The notes below the pieces were generated by a model, which saw only the letters and a list, made by a program, of their open reading frames with translations, was not told the DNA's origin and did not search any database. Source: a virus. Taken from it: a DNA stretch of 24,719 bases. Positions 12,571-21,908 of the stretch are shown piece by piece (positions within the stretch are counted from its first letter, which is position 1; every line of letters begins with the position of its first letter). Where the stretch lies: IMG/VR virus record IMGVR_UViG_3300001533_000850, positions 1 through 24,719 of that record. One strand, written 5' to 3'. A program made the translations under genes and the position numbers.

Positions 12571-14910
12571 TTATACAATAGTAGACCTGTCATCTATAGC
12601 AGTAACCCTGTTCTGAACTTTGGTGATATCAGCTTCAACCACGAAAACTCTTCTATCTGAATTATCAGTTTTGCCTGAGCCAGATGGTTGACCTAATCCT
12701 TCTATATTTCCACTTCCACCAACGGCACCTGAATTTACAGGAAACAGGTCGGCAGTTCTATTCTCATTTTTACCAGCATCACTTCCACCTGCACTTCCAA
12801 GATTTAATGATGGTATTGTGGGAGCTGATATAGATGGTGGTGTGCCAGCTACATACTGTTGTTTCGCAATATTAGCTATATTCACCGCACCGAATGCTAA
12901 TACCGCCGCAGACAATATACCACCAACGATTGGGCCGGCAATTGGGCCTAACTGAAAGGCAGTTGCAAACGCGGTAACCGCACCTTGAATCATGTCAATG
13001 GTTGCTGAAGCAATTCTTAACTTTTTCTGTCTTTCAAATTCTTTCTTTCTTTCCTTTTCAACCTTTTTGAATGTTTCTAGTTCTAATTTTTGTTTAGCCT
13101 TAGTTAACTCAACGGATGTTATTGTTTCATTATTGAATTGTTGTTCAAGATTTGCTTGCTGTATGGCAGTCTCATTTTCAATTCTACTTATACGCTGTGC
13201 TGATTTTTCCTCACTGGAAGCAGCGATTTGGTCTAATGCCGCACCAAATATTTCTAATCCTGCTGTAATTGCCGCACCGACTGCTAGCACTTTATCTCCT
13301 AAATCTGCACCTTCATCATTGAAGGTTGTTATGGCACTAGTTATACTGTCAGTGAACAGGGAAGCATTATTAGTTGCCGTATTAAAAATAGCACCAATAG
13401 ATTCTAAAGGCCCTCTAATAGCACCAATAGAATTTCCTAATCTTATAAGGTTTGATGATATAATTTCTCGTCTTTCCTCAACACTTACTTTAAAATTATC
13501 ATTTTCCTTTTTTCTATAAGACTCATCTAATGCTGCTAAATCTGCAAAATACTGCTCATTAATTAACTCCTTTTCATTCTTTGTAAGCTCTTCATTTTGA
13601 AGTTCTATGTCAGATTGTAATAGAAGCTTTCTTTGTAATATGTCCAACTCGGCCAATGAGCCTTTTTCAACATTTAGAAGTTCAATTTCTATCGCAGCTA
13701 AATCATCTCTATTTTGTTTTTTTAATTCATCATCCCTTAATTTCTTTAAGTCTTCGGCAGCCTTTTTCTTCGCGTTTATTTCATATTCAAATTGTTTATT
13801 AATCCTTCTAAAATATTCCTGTTGTTGTTTATTCTCTTCTTCATTTTCAACCCTTCTTCTTTCTTTCGCATCATTAGCATTTTTTTCTTGTAATTCAGCT
13901 TCTTTTTTTAGGTTTGCTTGTATTACTTGACTGAACTCATTTTGAAGTAAAGTTAGTTCGAAATATAATTTATCTGATTCTGCTTTTGCGGCATCGACAT
14001 AATCCCTATCGGCTTGTCTAGCTACACCAGCCCTTTCTAAGAAGAATAGATATCTTTCTGCATTTTTTCTTTCAATCTCTTGGATTGCAATTTCTTCTTT
14101 TTTTCTTTTTATAAGTAACTCATCAACAGCTTTTCCTAATGACCTATTTAAAGCTATCTCCTTATCAATATCAGATAATCTTTTTTCATTAGCCTTGTCA
14201 TATGCTTCCTTCTCTTTTCTTATTCTCTCTAATTGGTTTTCAGACTGTTGTTTTCTCTCTTCTTCCTGTTTAGATTCTATAATTCCTAATTCTTCTAAAG
14301 CAAATTGTATTCCTTTAATTACTCCAATCATCGGAAATAATATAGACACAACGACTTTAACACCCGTTCCTAAACTATCAAAAGCATCTATCGCACTACT
14401 TACCGCACTAACAACCTTGTCCCAATTCGCTACTAATGTGCCAATTGCTACAACAAAAGCTCCTATACCAGTCGCAACAAGTGCTAATCTAAATAATTTA
14501 AGAGCACCAGTGGTTGTTCCAACAACTGCGGCATAAGCCGCCTGAGCAACAGTAGCTAATTTTGTTGCTGCTGATGATTCTAATAAAAATTCAGAAAAAT
14601 CTTTTAAACCAGTTGTTAGTGCTAAGGCTGATTGGACTTTTAAAAGAGTTTGAGCTACTTTTTCATTTTCTACTCCAAATACACCTAAAGAACCGGCAGC
14701 TAAATTGACGGCGCCTGATATACCTTTTGCAGCAGTTGCAAATCCTTTCGCTGCTTTTTCGAATGAATTGTTTAGTTTATCTAGGTTTACATTACTGACA
14801 CCCTCAACATTTTGTTTTGTTTGTTCTATCTCACTATTGAGTTTGTCAAAATCTTTAATCGATTCACCAACACCGTCAATTACTAAGTCAAACCTAATTT
14901 CTCTTGCCAT
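12571..14910 (-). CDS. Tape measure protein
   Basis: 779 aa, the longest helical protein of the window. Hydrophobic stretches occur at about 120-205 (ALVATGIGAFVVAIGTLVAN, VVVSILFPMIGVIKGI) and 635-690 (GPIAGPIVGGILSAAVLAFG), with a long charged coiled coil between about 215 and 480 (KQEEERKQQSENQLERIRKE and similar). This is the classical tape measure design, setting tail length and being ejected into the cell envelope. Tail length would be on the order of 115 nm by the usual per-residue rule, which is an inference. The upstream neighbour is a fibre-like protein and the downstream one the protease, not the chaperone as usual. Confidence 0.85.
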   Translation of the reverse strand: MAREIRFDLVIDGVGESIKDFDKLNSEIEQTKQNVEGVSNVNLDKLNNSFEKAAKGFATAAKGISGAVNLAAGSLGVFGVENEKVAQTLLKVQSALALTTGLKDFSEFLLESSAATKLATVAQAAYAAVVGTTTGALKLFRLALVATGIGAFVVAIGTLVANWDKVVSAVSSAIDAFDSLGTGVKVVVSILFPMIGVIKGIQFALEELGIIESKQEEERKQQSENQLERIRKEKEAYDKANEKRLSDIDKEIALNRSLGKAVDELLIKRKKEEIAIQEIERKNAERYLFFLERAGVARQADRDYVDAAKAESDKLYFELTLLQNEFSQVIQANLKKEAELQEKNANDAKERRRVENEEENKQQQEYFRRINKQFEYEINAKKKAAEDLKKLRDDELKKQNRDDLAAIEIELLNVEKGSLAELDILQRKLLLQSDIELQNEELTKNEKELINEQYFADLAALDESYRKKENDNFKVSVEERREIISSNLIRLGNSIGAIRGPLESIGAIFNTATNNASLFTDSITSAITTFNDEGADLGDKVLAVGAAITAGLEIFGAALDQIAASSEEKSAQRISRIENETAIQQANLEQQFNNETITSVELTKAKQKLELETFKKVEKERKKEFERQKKLRIASATIDMIQGAVTAFATAFQLGPIAGPIVGGILSAAVLAFGAVNIANIAKQQYVAGTPPSISAPTIPSLNLGSAGGSDAGKNENRTADLFPVNSGAVGGSGNIEGLGQPSGSGKTDNSDRRVFVVEADITKVQNRVTAIDDRSTIV

Positions 14911-14915
14911 ACTAA

Positions 14916-14926
14916 TATAAATATAT
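14916..14926 (-). promoter_or_regulatory. TATAAATATAT motif before the tape measure gene
   Basis: Five bases before the tape measure start codon. The position is too close to be a normal promoter unless the transcript is nearly leaderless; it may instead be an AT-rich translation enhancer. Confidence 0.25.
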
Positions 14927-14942
14927 TTTTAGAACTTTTGAT

Positions 14943-15533
14943 TTATTTATATGATACCTCATAATACCAACTAAAAGTTCTACTGTCAATACAATTGACA
15001 TTCAATCTTAAATTATTATTATCTACAATTTGAAATGAGTAGGAAAAAGTTCCAAAATCACTAACTGAGTGTATGTCTGATTGAGTTCCAACGAGTGTTG
15101 CTATTCCATTTACATTTTTAAATGACCTATAAAAAGAAAACTGATAATATGTGCTAATGTCATCATCATTTCCAGTAACATCAACGAATGCCGTTTGAAA
15201 GAAAGAACCAGTTCCTAAATTCCTGTTATATAAGCTAAATGTTGAACCACTATTACTTACAGTTGAGCCAGTATCAGCATTCAATGATATAGACCCATCA
15301 TATCTTAATCCATAACCAACTAAGTTATCAGTTATAATATCGCGTATGCTTGAACCTATTCTTATTGAGGCTTTGTTGGTATCCTCATTGACACCTAATT
15401 CACTCTTACATAAATCTTGACTATCCCAAGAGCCAGTGCCACTGAGTGTAAAATCTTCTTGTGTTGGAACTGAAAAAGTGCCACCAGTGATTGTGTGATG
15501 ACTTATTCTGCTATATTGTTTTATAATGCTCAT
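14943..15533 (-). CDS. Tail fibre/baseplate-associated protein, 196 aa
   Basis: The N-terminal half has the phage structural pattern W-x3-DL-x3-ELGVNEDTNKASIRIG (35-59), followed by IRDIITDNLVGYGLRYDG; the same motif recurs in many tail fibre and minor tail proteins. The C-terminal half is beta-rich with conserved-looking strands (YYQFSFYRSFKNVNGIATLV, TFSYSFQIVDNNNLRLNV) resembling compact receptor-binding or fibre-attachment domains. It sits between the large tail protein and the tape measure, so a baseplate or tip location is likely. No signal or membrane segment. Confidence 0.55.
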   Translation of the reverse strand: MSIIKQYSRISHHTITGGTFSVPTQEDFTLSGTGSWDSQDLCKSELGVNEDTNKASIRIGSSIRDIITDNLVGYGLRYDGSISLNADTGSTVSNSGSTFSLYNRNLGTGSFFQTAFVDVTGNDDDISTYYQFSFYRSFKNVNGIATLVGTQSDIHSVSDFGTFSYSFQIVDNNNLRLNVNCIDSRTFSWYYEVSYK

Positions 15534-15555
15534 ATTATTTTATTTTTTTTTATCT

Positions 15556-18500
15556 TTATACTCTATCAAGTCCACCTGAAATTATATTTATATTTTCAAA
15601 ACTACCTAAATTTCTAACTGCATCAACTGACCCACTTATATAGTTAATTATACCATCAGAGAATGGATTTAGCACTTCGTCAGTTGAAGCACTTATAAAA
15701 TTAGTTCCTTTAATAAGAATACCACCAATTTTAGTAACATTATCAGAATCAACATATTCACCATTGCCATTTATGATTACAGAATTGTCTGACTTTATTG
15801 TATTATTAGAACCACCAATAATTATAGAATTTTCAGAGTTTTCAATTATATTGTTAGAACCTATGACTATTGATTCATTAGAAAATCCTTTAATGTAATT
15901 ATTATTACCAAATACAACATTGTCCCTATTCAAAGGTGATATATTGTTTGTATCACCAAAAATAAATGACTTACCACCAAATGAAGATTCGTTATTATCA
16001 CCCATAATGAAAGTCATGAAGGAGCCTTCTGATTTATTTACACCAACTTCAATCTTTCCAGGCTTACTTCCGTTATCAGTCGTGTTGAAACCTATTAATG
16101 ACTTTAAATATTTAGGACTATTATCTACAAATTCTTGATAATCAATTTCTATAATTTTGAATAGCTCAATTTCATACGAATCCTTAAATGAAGAGTTATA
16201 TGTCAATTGATTTATACGAAAATATGATGGTGCAGAAAATGATGTGTTTTCAATATAAATTGTATCATACAAATTTAACTCCGATAAATCTTGAGTTGTA
16301 AGATTTACATATAATTTAACCAATCTACTATCTTTATTGTATAGCTCTAAAAAAGTCCTACGCCAATAATTGTTATACAAATTATTTGAAGTAATTTTAT
16401 TGCCGGGATAGTATAGTCCTTCAGTCGTTCCAAAATTTATATCACTAGTTCCTGTTAAAGGATGATTGAAATGACCGCAATATGGATATGTGTTATAAAA
16501 AGTTCCTTCGAACTTCCAAGGCGTTGTTGTTGATATAACTTTATTAACATTTCTTTGTAATATACGAAGATTTGTTCCTACATATTCTCTAATAGCGCCA
16601 GAAGCCGTTTGTTGAGTTAGTATGCGTGGTATGATTATATCAGTTGATACGAACACATTTTGAAGTGGTGATGGACTAAATATAGTTTCAATCCTTTCTT
16701 CACCTTTGACAAATTCATTTTCTAATGAGTATAAATAAGCACCATATGTGGTTTTAATTTTATCTAAATAATCTTTATTTAAAAAGTCACTATCATTTTT
16801 GTGAGAAAGTGTGATTAGTTTCTTTTGTTTATCAGCTACAAGATCCTGAATTACATCCTTTTGTATATCGACCTTTTTTGACCAATCCTTTATAGTTCCC
16901 AAATTGTAATAATCATCTCTTGGTTCTATTATAAATTTATTCGGATTTAATTTATCAATATCAATATAGAGATTAAACATTTTAGCCAATGAAGTTATAA
17001 AGTCAATCTTTTTAACCTTCTTAGGTATGATGGTATTGAAAGCAATAGTTTGATTTTTTAATAGCTTTGTTTGAATTTCATTCTTTATGCTATTACCGAT
17101 TTCTAATATAATTTTATCAGTATTAAAATGATAAAAGTTTCCCATGTATCTATTCATTACTGGAACACATTCGACCCATACTTTTTCACCATTAAATAAA
17201 GGATATGCTAGTGGTGTTGAGCCATCAAGTTGGATTGTTTTTACAACCTTAACATATCTGTCAAAGTCATTAACAGATGAGCTAGTTCCAACAAGTGAGG
17301 TGAATATATCAGAAGGTTTGAATATACTATCATATTCATAAAGAACAGTGTTATCAATCGTCGTTGGACTTCCTGGCGCAAAACCACTTGAACTAGTTGT
17401 TCTTATTGTATAATCAAATATAGCCTTTTGTGATGGGTCTAGTGGTGCATTTAGTGATGACTGATGAGTATTGTATAAAAATGCCCAATCACCATTTATA
17501 TTTTTAGGAATCGAAATTGGAAGTGGGTTTGGAAATGGCAATATACCGGCAGCATATCTTTCCGAAGGTGAATTAATTGTAGTGTAGTCATATCCTTGAA
17601 GCGGAATATAAGCAACAGCAGGGTTGCCATTTATATCAAACTCTCTTCTAACTCTTGTAAGAATACTTATTTGATTTGGATTGTCAATTAAATTACCTTT
17701 ATTGCTTACATCAAATGATGTATCACCAAGATTATTACTCATAAAACTACCAGTCGCAACTTGAGCACTATATGAAAAAGTTCCACTTCTATATAAGAAC
17801 GGATTTTTAATAGTCACATCGAAATTAACAACAAATTGCTGAACTAGTGGCACATTACCATTTGTAAATTCAAACAATGTTGTGTCCCATTTGTTACCAG
17901 CATCACCATATGAACCAGTTGTTTCGTCAGTGTATTCTATTCTACCATTTCCAAAAGCGGCTGGTGCTGGAAGATATGAATATATTAGATTTAAAGAATC
18001 ATAACTATTTATATTATGACCTACCGCATTAAGAAATACTAGTGTTTCAAAACTTGAACTAGGTGGTGCGGATAAACGAGCTGAATAATTCGCATAGACT
18101 TTTGGTATTTGAGTAGTTGTTGGAAAAAACGCAGTTTGTGAAGTAAATGGTCCAACAGCTGGTGGTGCTAGTGTTTGTAATGAAGGATCTATTCCAATAA
18201 ATATCTTGTTATTAACATTCAAAGATTCACTATTGATGAGCTGTTCTTTTTGACTATATGGAATCAATAGATTTTTAAATAAATCTGAGTTTAAAAAATT
18301 AGACTGATAAAACTTTCCTTTTTCTAAAAAAATCCTATCAAAAAGATACTTAACAAAAATTGCTGGCTTAAAGTCTTCAACGATTGTTCCTAAATCAGGA
18401 TAGAAATTCTGTGAGTTAATTGGTATGTCAAAGTTTGGTGAGTTGTAATCTATTAAAGGATATGTATATCCATCATTGTAATCATGCTGCCAAGAATCAA

Positions 18501-18933
18501 CTATCACTGATTCAGAATATGTATGTCCAAGTCCGCTTAAATCTATATCTTCTATGAATTCGTTTTCAATTTCTTCAAAAAACTCTAAAAGCTCAGAATA
18601 TATGACACCTTTATATTTTACTAATCCATTTGGAAGTTTCTCAATAGAGGTGAGCTGAAGAGAACCACTAAATATGTTAACACCTTCTTGGACAAGATAA
18701 CATGGTGTTTTTTTATTTGGATTGAAATCAGTAACATTGTTAATATCATACAAGTGGTATAATATGTTCGCATTATTATCAGTATTAGGTATTGTAATTG
18801 TTTTTGAAGAGGATCCCCTTCTTTTAAAAGGGAGAGATATATCAGAAACTCTGAAATCATAAGCTAATCCAGTTTCGCCATCAATATCGAGTATTTTATA
18901 TTCGTTTTCAAAGAATATGTATAATTCAGTCAT
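15556..18933 (-). CDS. Large tail tip/baseplate protein with beta-roll C-terminus
   Basis: 1125 aa. The N-terminus (FRVSDISLPFKRRGSSSKTI, then TIPNTDNNANILYHLYDI) matches the pattern of large tail proteins of Bacteroidota phages and prophages that form the tail tip or baseplate hub. The region 620-800 includes IIPKKVKKIDFITSLAKMFN and later tail-hub-like strands. Residues about 981-1066 are a repeat of 13-17-residue units with I-x-x-G-x-N-N cores (SIVIGSNNIIENS, SIIIGGSNNTIKS), like YadA/Hia-type trimeric head repeats or a left-handed beta roll. The last 50 residues are less regular. By inference it anchors to the tail tip and projects a stiff fibre that touches the host. Confidence 0.7.
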   Translation of the reverse strand: MTELYIFFENEYKILDIDGETGLAYDFRVSDISLPFKRRGSSSKTITIPNTDNNANILYHLYDINNVTDFNPNKKTPCYLVQEGVNIFSGSLQLTSIEKLPNGLVKYKGVIYSELLEFFEEIENEFIEDIDLSGLGHTYSESVIVDSWQHDYNDGYTYPLIDYNSPNFDIPINSQNFYPDLGTIVEDFKPAIFVKYLFDRIFLEKGKFYQSNFLNSDLFKNLLIPYSQKEQLINSESLNVNNKIFIGIDPSLQTLAPPAVGPFTSQTAFFPTTTQIPKVYANYSARLSAPPSSSFETLVFLNAVGHNINSYDSLNLIYSYLPAPAAFGNGRIEYTDETTGSYGDAGNKWDTTLFEFTNGNVPLVQQFVVNFDVTIKNPFLYRSGTFSYSAQVATGSFMSNNLGDTSFDVSNKGNLIDNPNQISILTRVRREFDINGNPAVAYIPLQGYDYTTINSPSERYAAGILPFPNPLPISIPKNINGDWAFLYNTHQSSLNAPLDPSQKAIFDYTIRTTSSSGFAPGSPTTIDNTVLYEYDSIFKPSDIFTSLVGTSSSVNDFDRYVKVVKTIQLDGSTPLAYPLFNGEKVWVECVPVMNRYMGNFYHFNTDKIILEIGNSIKNEIQTKLLKNQTIAFNTIIPKKVKKIDFITSLAKMFNLYIDIDKLNPNKFIIEPRDDYYNLGTIKDWSKKVDIQKDVIQDLVADKQKKLITLSHKNDSDFLNKDYLDKIKTTYGAYLYSLENEFVKGEERIETIFSPSPLQNVFVSTDIIIPRILTQQTASGAIREYVGTNLRILQRNVNKVISTTTPWKFEGTFYNTYPYCGHFNHPLTGTSDINFGTTEGLYYPGNKITSNNLYNNYWRRTFLELYNKDSRLVKLYVNLTTQDLSELNLYDTIYIENTSFSAPSYFRINQLTYNSSFKDSYEIELFKIIEIDYQEFVDNSPKYLKSLIGFNTTDNGSKPGKIEVGVNKSEGSFMTFIMGDNNESSFGGKSFIFGDTNNISPLNRDNVVFGNNNYIKGFSNESIVIGSNNIIENSENSIIIGGSNNTIKSDNSVIINGNGEYVDSDNVTKIGGILIKGTNFISASTDEVLNPFSDGIINYISGSVDAVRNLGSFENINIISGGLDRV

Positions 18934-18997
18934 TTTATTTGTTTTTTTATTTCAAGATTTTCTCAATCTTTATTGTCATACTTATTATATTAATAAT

Positions 18998-20533
18998 TTA
19001 TATGTTAGACAGTTTATCATAACCAAATCTGAAATTAATTGTATATTGTATTAGCAAATCATTTAATGTAGTTTTCAAATCGTATGAATTATCTGTTATA
19101 ACTATTGGTAACTTCAAACCATCCTTTAGATAATATACATATGGACTTTCTACTAGTTCTTTGATATAGAGAGCTTCATCATCACTTATAAAGTCACTAT
19201 TAATAGTATAATCCTCAAAAATATCAACATTTATATTTTGATAATTCAAATCACCAATTTTATATTCAAACGAAAGAGGTTCTTTTATTACTGTGCGTGA
19301 TATATTTGACCTAACTTTGCTTACTAAATTAAAAGTGAAATATTCCATAGCACCTAATTTATTCACAAATGCTAACTCAATAAGTTCATACTCCCTACAT
19401 TGTTTAACAATTTTGAACCATCTTTTTTCTGACATTCTAGCTCTTGGTGAGTCTCTATCTAAAAACACTTCATAACTTTTAATTGTATTATTAAATAGTG
19501 CTGGAAGATTAGCAGGCCCAGCAGGTATGTCATATCTTAAAGTTCCACCAATCAAAGAAGCAGTTATACCAATATCAATTGATGTTGCGAAGTTTAAGCC
19601 TTCTTCATCGGTATATAAATTATATTGAGCAGTAAGAGGTGATGCAGTCAATCCAAAATAACTCTGAGTTGACAATATGAAACTTAAAGTCTGCCATGTT
19701 GAATATATTCCTGAGGCGGTGGCTGAATAATATATTGGTTTCTTTATTGCTGAAGGAACAGTGCTACTAGTGGTTGCATTTGGGTATATGTTGAGAAATT
19801 TATAATTAAATGGTGTTGATGAAGATGTTGGACTACCAACTAAATAATTTAAGTATGTTGAACTCCAAGTATTTAATTCGTCATATTGCTTTGTTGCATT
19901 AAATGAAGCCAATGATGAACTTGTTCCAACTCTTCTTCTTAGTTCAATTATACGACCTGTATCAGCAGTTAATACTCCAGGCGTTACACTATTAGCTACA
20001 ATGTTCGAGTCTGTCGTTACTTGATTAGCAAAACCAAAAAACGATTGAGTTGATACAATTGTTGTTTCAACATCAAATACTATATTTGTTGTTTTGTCAT
20101 CTTTATCCAATCTTATTATGTCGCCTGGTAATAAATCAACTCCTAAATTTGTTAAAAATGATAAAGTTCCGCCTAAACTAACTCCTACGCTGCTGTAAGT
20201 TATGCCTGGATTATAAAATTCATATAGAGCCATTCTATAATGAACTAATGATTCGGTCGCAGCAGTCACAGTTGTTATAAATGGATTTACTGAATATCCT
20301 AAATTAGCCTTCAATATGTCGTGAGGTGTTATTAATCCAGTTCCATCAGGCCTTGGTGTATGATTTATTGTTGTCCTGTATGAATATGAACCATTAATAG
20401 TTTCTGATGTATATACTTCAAATAAATATTTGAAATTACTAAAAGTTGCATTAGTAGAGCTGTATTTAAAAGGCATCGCATATTGAAATGCTGGTTCTAA
20501 AAATAAAGGTTCTCTTATTGTTGTTATTGCCAT
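18998..20533 (-). CDS. Tail structural protein, 511 aa
   Basis: Beta-rich protein. The start AITTIREPLFLEPAFQYAMP and the C-terminal part (RWFKIVKQCREYELIELAFV, NKLGAMEYFTFNLVSKVRSN, later SPYVYYLKDGLKLPIVI and TINFRFGYD) match a family found next to the large tail-tip protein in Bacteroidota phages. The central residues, rich in Ser/Thr, carry no known motif. The conserved 'C..YE...L.F.N..G..E.F.F' segment suggests a distal tail or baseplate component that binds the tail-tip protein encoded 64 bases downstream. Exact role not known. Confidence 0.6.
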   Translation of the reverse strand: MAITTIREPLFLEPAFQYAMPFKYSSTNATFSNFKYLFEVYTSETINGSYSYRTTINHTPRPDGTGLITPHDILKANLGYSVNPFITTVTAATESLVHYRMALYEFYNPGITYSSVGVSLGGTLSFLTNLGVDLLPGDIIRLDKDDKTTNIVFDVETTIVSTQSFFGFANQVTTDSNIVANSVTPGVLTADTGRIIELRRRVGTSSSLASFNATKQYDELNTWSSTYLNYLVGSPTSSSTPFNYKFLNIYPNATTSSTVPSAIKKPIYYSATASGIYSTWQTLSFILSTQSYFGLTASPLTAQYNLYTDEEGLNFATSIDIGITASLIGGTLRYDIPAGPANLPALFNNTIKSYEVFLDRDSPRARMSEKRWFKIVKQCREYELIELAFVNKLGAMEYFTFNLVSKVRSNISRTVIKEPLSFEYKIGDLNYQNINVDIFEDYTINSDFISDDEALYIKELVESPYVYYLKDGLKLPIVITDNSYDLKTTLNDLLIQYTINFRFGYDKLSNI

Positions 20534-20542
20534 AATTAAATG

Positions 20543-20875
20543 TTAAATTTCTAATAATCTTTTTTCTATTGCTAGTATAATTTCTTCTTCTAATATATCT
20601 TCCAATACATCGGTTTCTTTTTCTATGATATCATTGAAAAACTTTCTAGGACTTATATATACTGTTCCCTCATCAACAAATTTTCCATATTCAACCATTT
20701 CAAATGTGATTTTAGCTTCATCTCCATCAAAATCCATATTCCAATCTATACTATCAAGTAATCGACCAGTATCAATCGCATCAACAGCAAGAATTCTGTT
20801 TTTTATTTTTCTTTTAGTGTTATTTGCCCAATCCTTCAAAAAAGCTCTTATCTCCTTTTCATTATATTTATTCAT
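20543..20875 (-). CDS. HK97 gp10-like neck/tail completion protein
   Basis: 110 aa. The core DTGRLLDSIDWNMDFDGD, then MVEYGKFVDEGTVYISPRKF matches the HK97-gp10-like family, which has the pattern 'DTG.L..S' and 'YG.FVE.GT....R.FF' and forms the neck ring joining head and tail. The length fits the family. It overlaps the upstream gene by eight bases and ends nine bases before the next, so it belongs to a compact operon. Confidence 0.75.
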   Translation of the reverse strand: MNKYNEKEIRAFLKDWANNTKRKIKNRILAVDAIDTGRLLDSIDWNMDFDGDEAKITFEMVEYGKFVDEGTVYISPRKFFNDIIEKETDVLEDILEEEIILAIEKRLLEI

Positions 20876-21050
20876 TGATAGATTTTATTTTTTGGTCTTT
20901 AAAGATTTCGCCAGAAGCGACTGCTTGTTGTATCACTTTCTTTTTCGATTCCTTTTTTGACTTGTTAGTTCCATCGTGAATATAACACTTTCCAGCATCA
21001 CCCCACTTGTAACCACTTTTTCCTTCTTCACTACATTCTTTAATTGGCAT
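20868..21050 (-). CDS. Small conserved phage protein with GYKWG..GKCY motif
   Basis: 60 aa. The N-terminal motif MPIKECSEEGKSGYKWGDAG, continuing KCY, is a signature of small proteins in many tailed phages, usually near head or neck genes; the two cysteines (Cys6 and Cys22) may bind metal. The rest is Lys-rich and helical (NKSKKESKKKVIQQAV). Function unknown; a structural or assembly role is inferred from its neighbours. It overlaps the gp10-like gene by eight bases. Confidence 0.65.
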   Translation of the reverse strand: MPIKECSEEGKSGYKWGDAGKCYIHDGTNKSKKESKKKVIQQAVASGEIFKDQKIKSINE

Positions 21051-21052
21051 AA

Positions 21053-21232
21053 TTAATCATTATTTATTTCACTAAAAGTTGCTCCCAATCCAATAGAAAT
21101 TGACTTCGAATCTTCAAAGATGTTCGGTAATTCTAAATTTAAAATACGACTAAACTCATTTGTGAATAAATCGTGATTGTGTTGGTCAGGAAAAATTAAA
21201 GTTATATTTCCAAAAATAAATTCATATTTCAT
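21053..21232 (-). CDS. Hypothetical small protein, 59 aa
   Basis: ATG at 21232 and TAA at 21053, two bases before the next ATG, which is the tight spacing expected of a real operon member. The product begins MKYEFIFGNITLIFPDQHNH and ends SIGLGATFSEINND; acidic with some beta character, no known family. It fills the only otherwise empty stretch between the fibre gene and the GYKWG protein. Confidence 0.55.
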   Translation of the reverse strand: MKYEFIFGNITLIFPDQHNHDLFTNEFSRILNLELPNIFEDSKSISIGLGATFSEINND

Positions 21233-21238
21233 ATTTTT

Positions 21239-21908
21239 TTATAATTTTTTTATTGTGAGCATTTTTAAAGTAACCAATGTCGTTGCTGCTCCACTAGTTA
21301 AAGTGGGATATATGTAATTATCAACAGTCGTATCAAAAATTGGTGTTAAGACGGCTGCTGTTGAAACTATTCCAATATCACTATAACTTACTTGACCTGT
21401 AGCAAAGGAAGCTGAAACACCAGTTATCAATATATTATTTCTAATTAAACTCACAAATTTTGTCTGACCTCCACTCGAGGGGCCTGTAGCTAATAATTCT
21501 CCATTCGCAATGACAGGAGCTGGATCTACTAACGAGTTTCTAAATCTTAAATTGAAGATGGGGCTACATCAGTTTCAAACACAGCGCTAATTTGCATTAT
21601 ATCACCAGTCGTGAAAGTATTCGCTGGAACTAAAAAGTAATCAAAGTCCTTTTCACCACCACCACTCTTTGAAATTGCTCCGACAAATTAACAATATACG
21701 GACTCGGTGCTGCTCCCAAACTCAATCTATCATTAGAATCTAAAACAACATAACGATCTGAAGTTGAAGTAGAATATGTCGATAAAATCGCACCCTGTTC
21801 GTCTATTCTAAAATATTCATCACCTGTAATTAGATTATTAAATCTAGCTGATGAGGTCGGAAAGTTAAAGTTTATTCCACTCGAACTATTCGTCATATAT
21901 ATCTTCAT
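21239..21908 (-). pseudogene. Fibre-tip gene broken by two frameshifts
   Basis: Three successive frames give one continuous protein. Frame 1 from 21908 (or the ATG at 21896) runs to about 21680 and includes TGDEYFRIDEQGAILSTYST and NDRLSLGAAPSPYIVNLSEQ. Frame 2, about 21680-21550, reads GAISKSGGGEKDFDYFLVPA, then NTFTTGDIMQISAVFETDVA. Frame 3, about 21560-21239, reads FNLRFRNSLVDPAPVIANGE, then LLATGPSSGGQTKFVSLIRN and the end LVTLKMLTIKKL. Each junction fits the loss of a single base. The composite (about 220 aa) resembles C1q-like fibre tips: a short coil start, 'LVPANTF..GD...I.A.F', and a late hydrophobic strand. It overlaps the end of the collagen-fusion gene by 11-23 bases. It is either a decayed fibre-tip gene or a good gene with two assembly errors. 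Confidence 0.7.

Noticed and set aside
12992-14920. Several plus-strand frames (Ser/Phe/Leu-rich) opposite the tape measure gene
   Set aside because: Antisense shadows of the coiled-coil gene, with no promoter or leader and biased composition.
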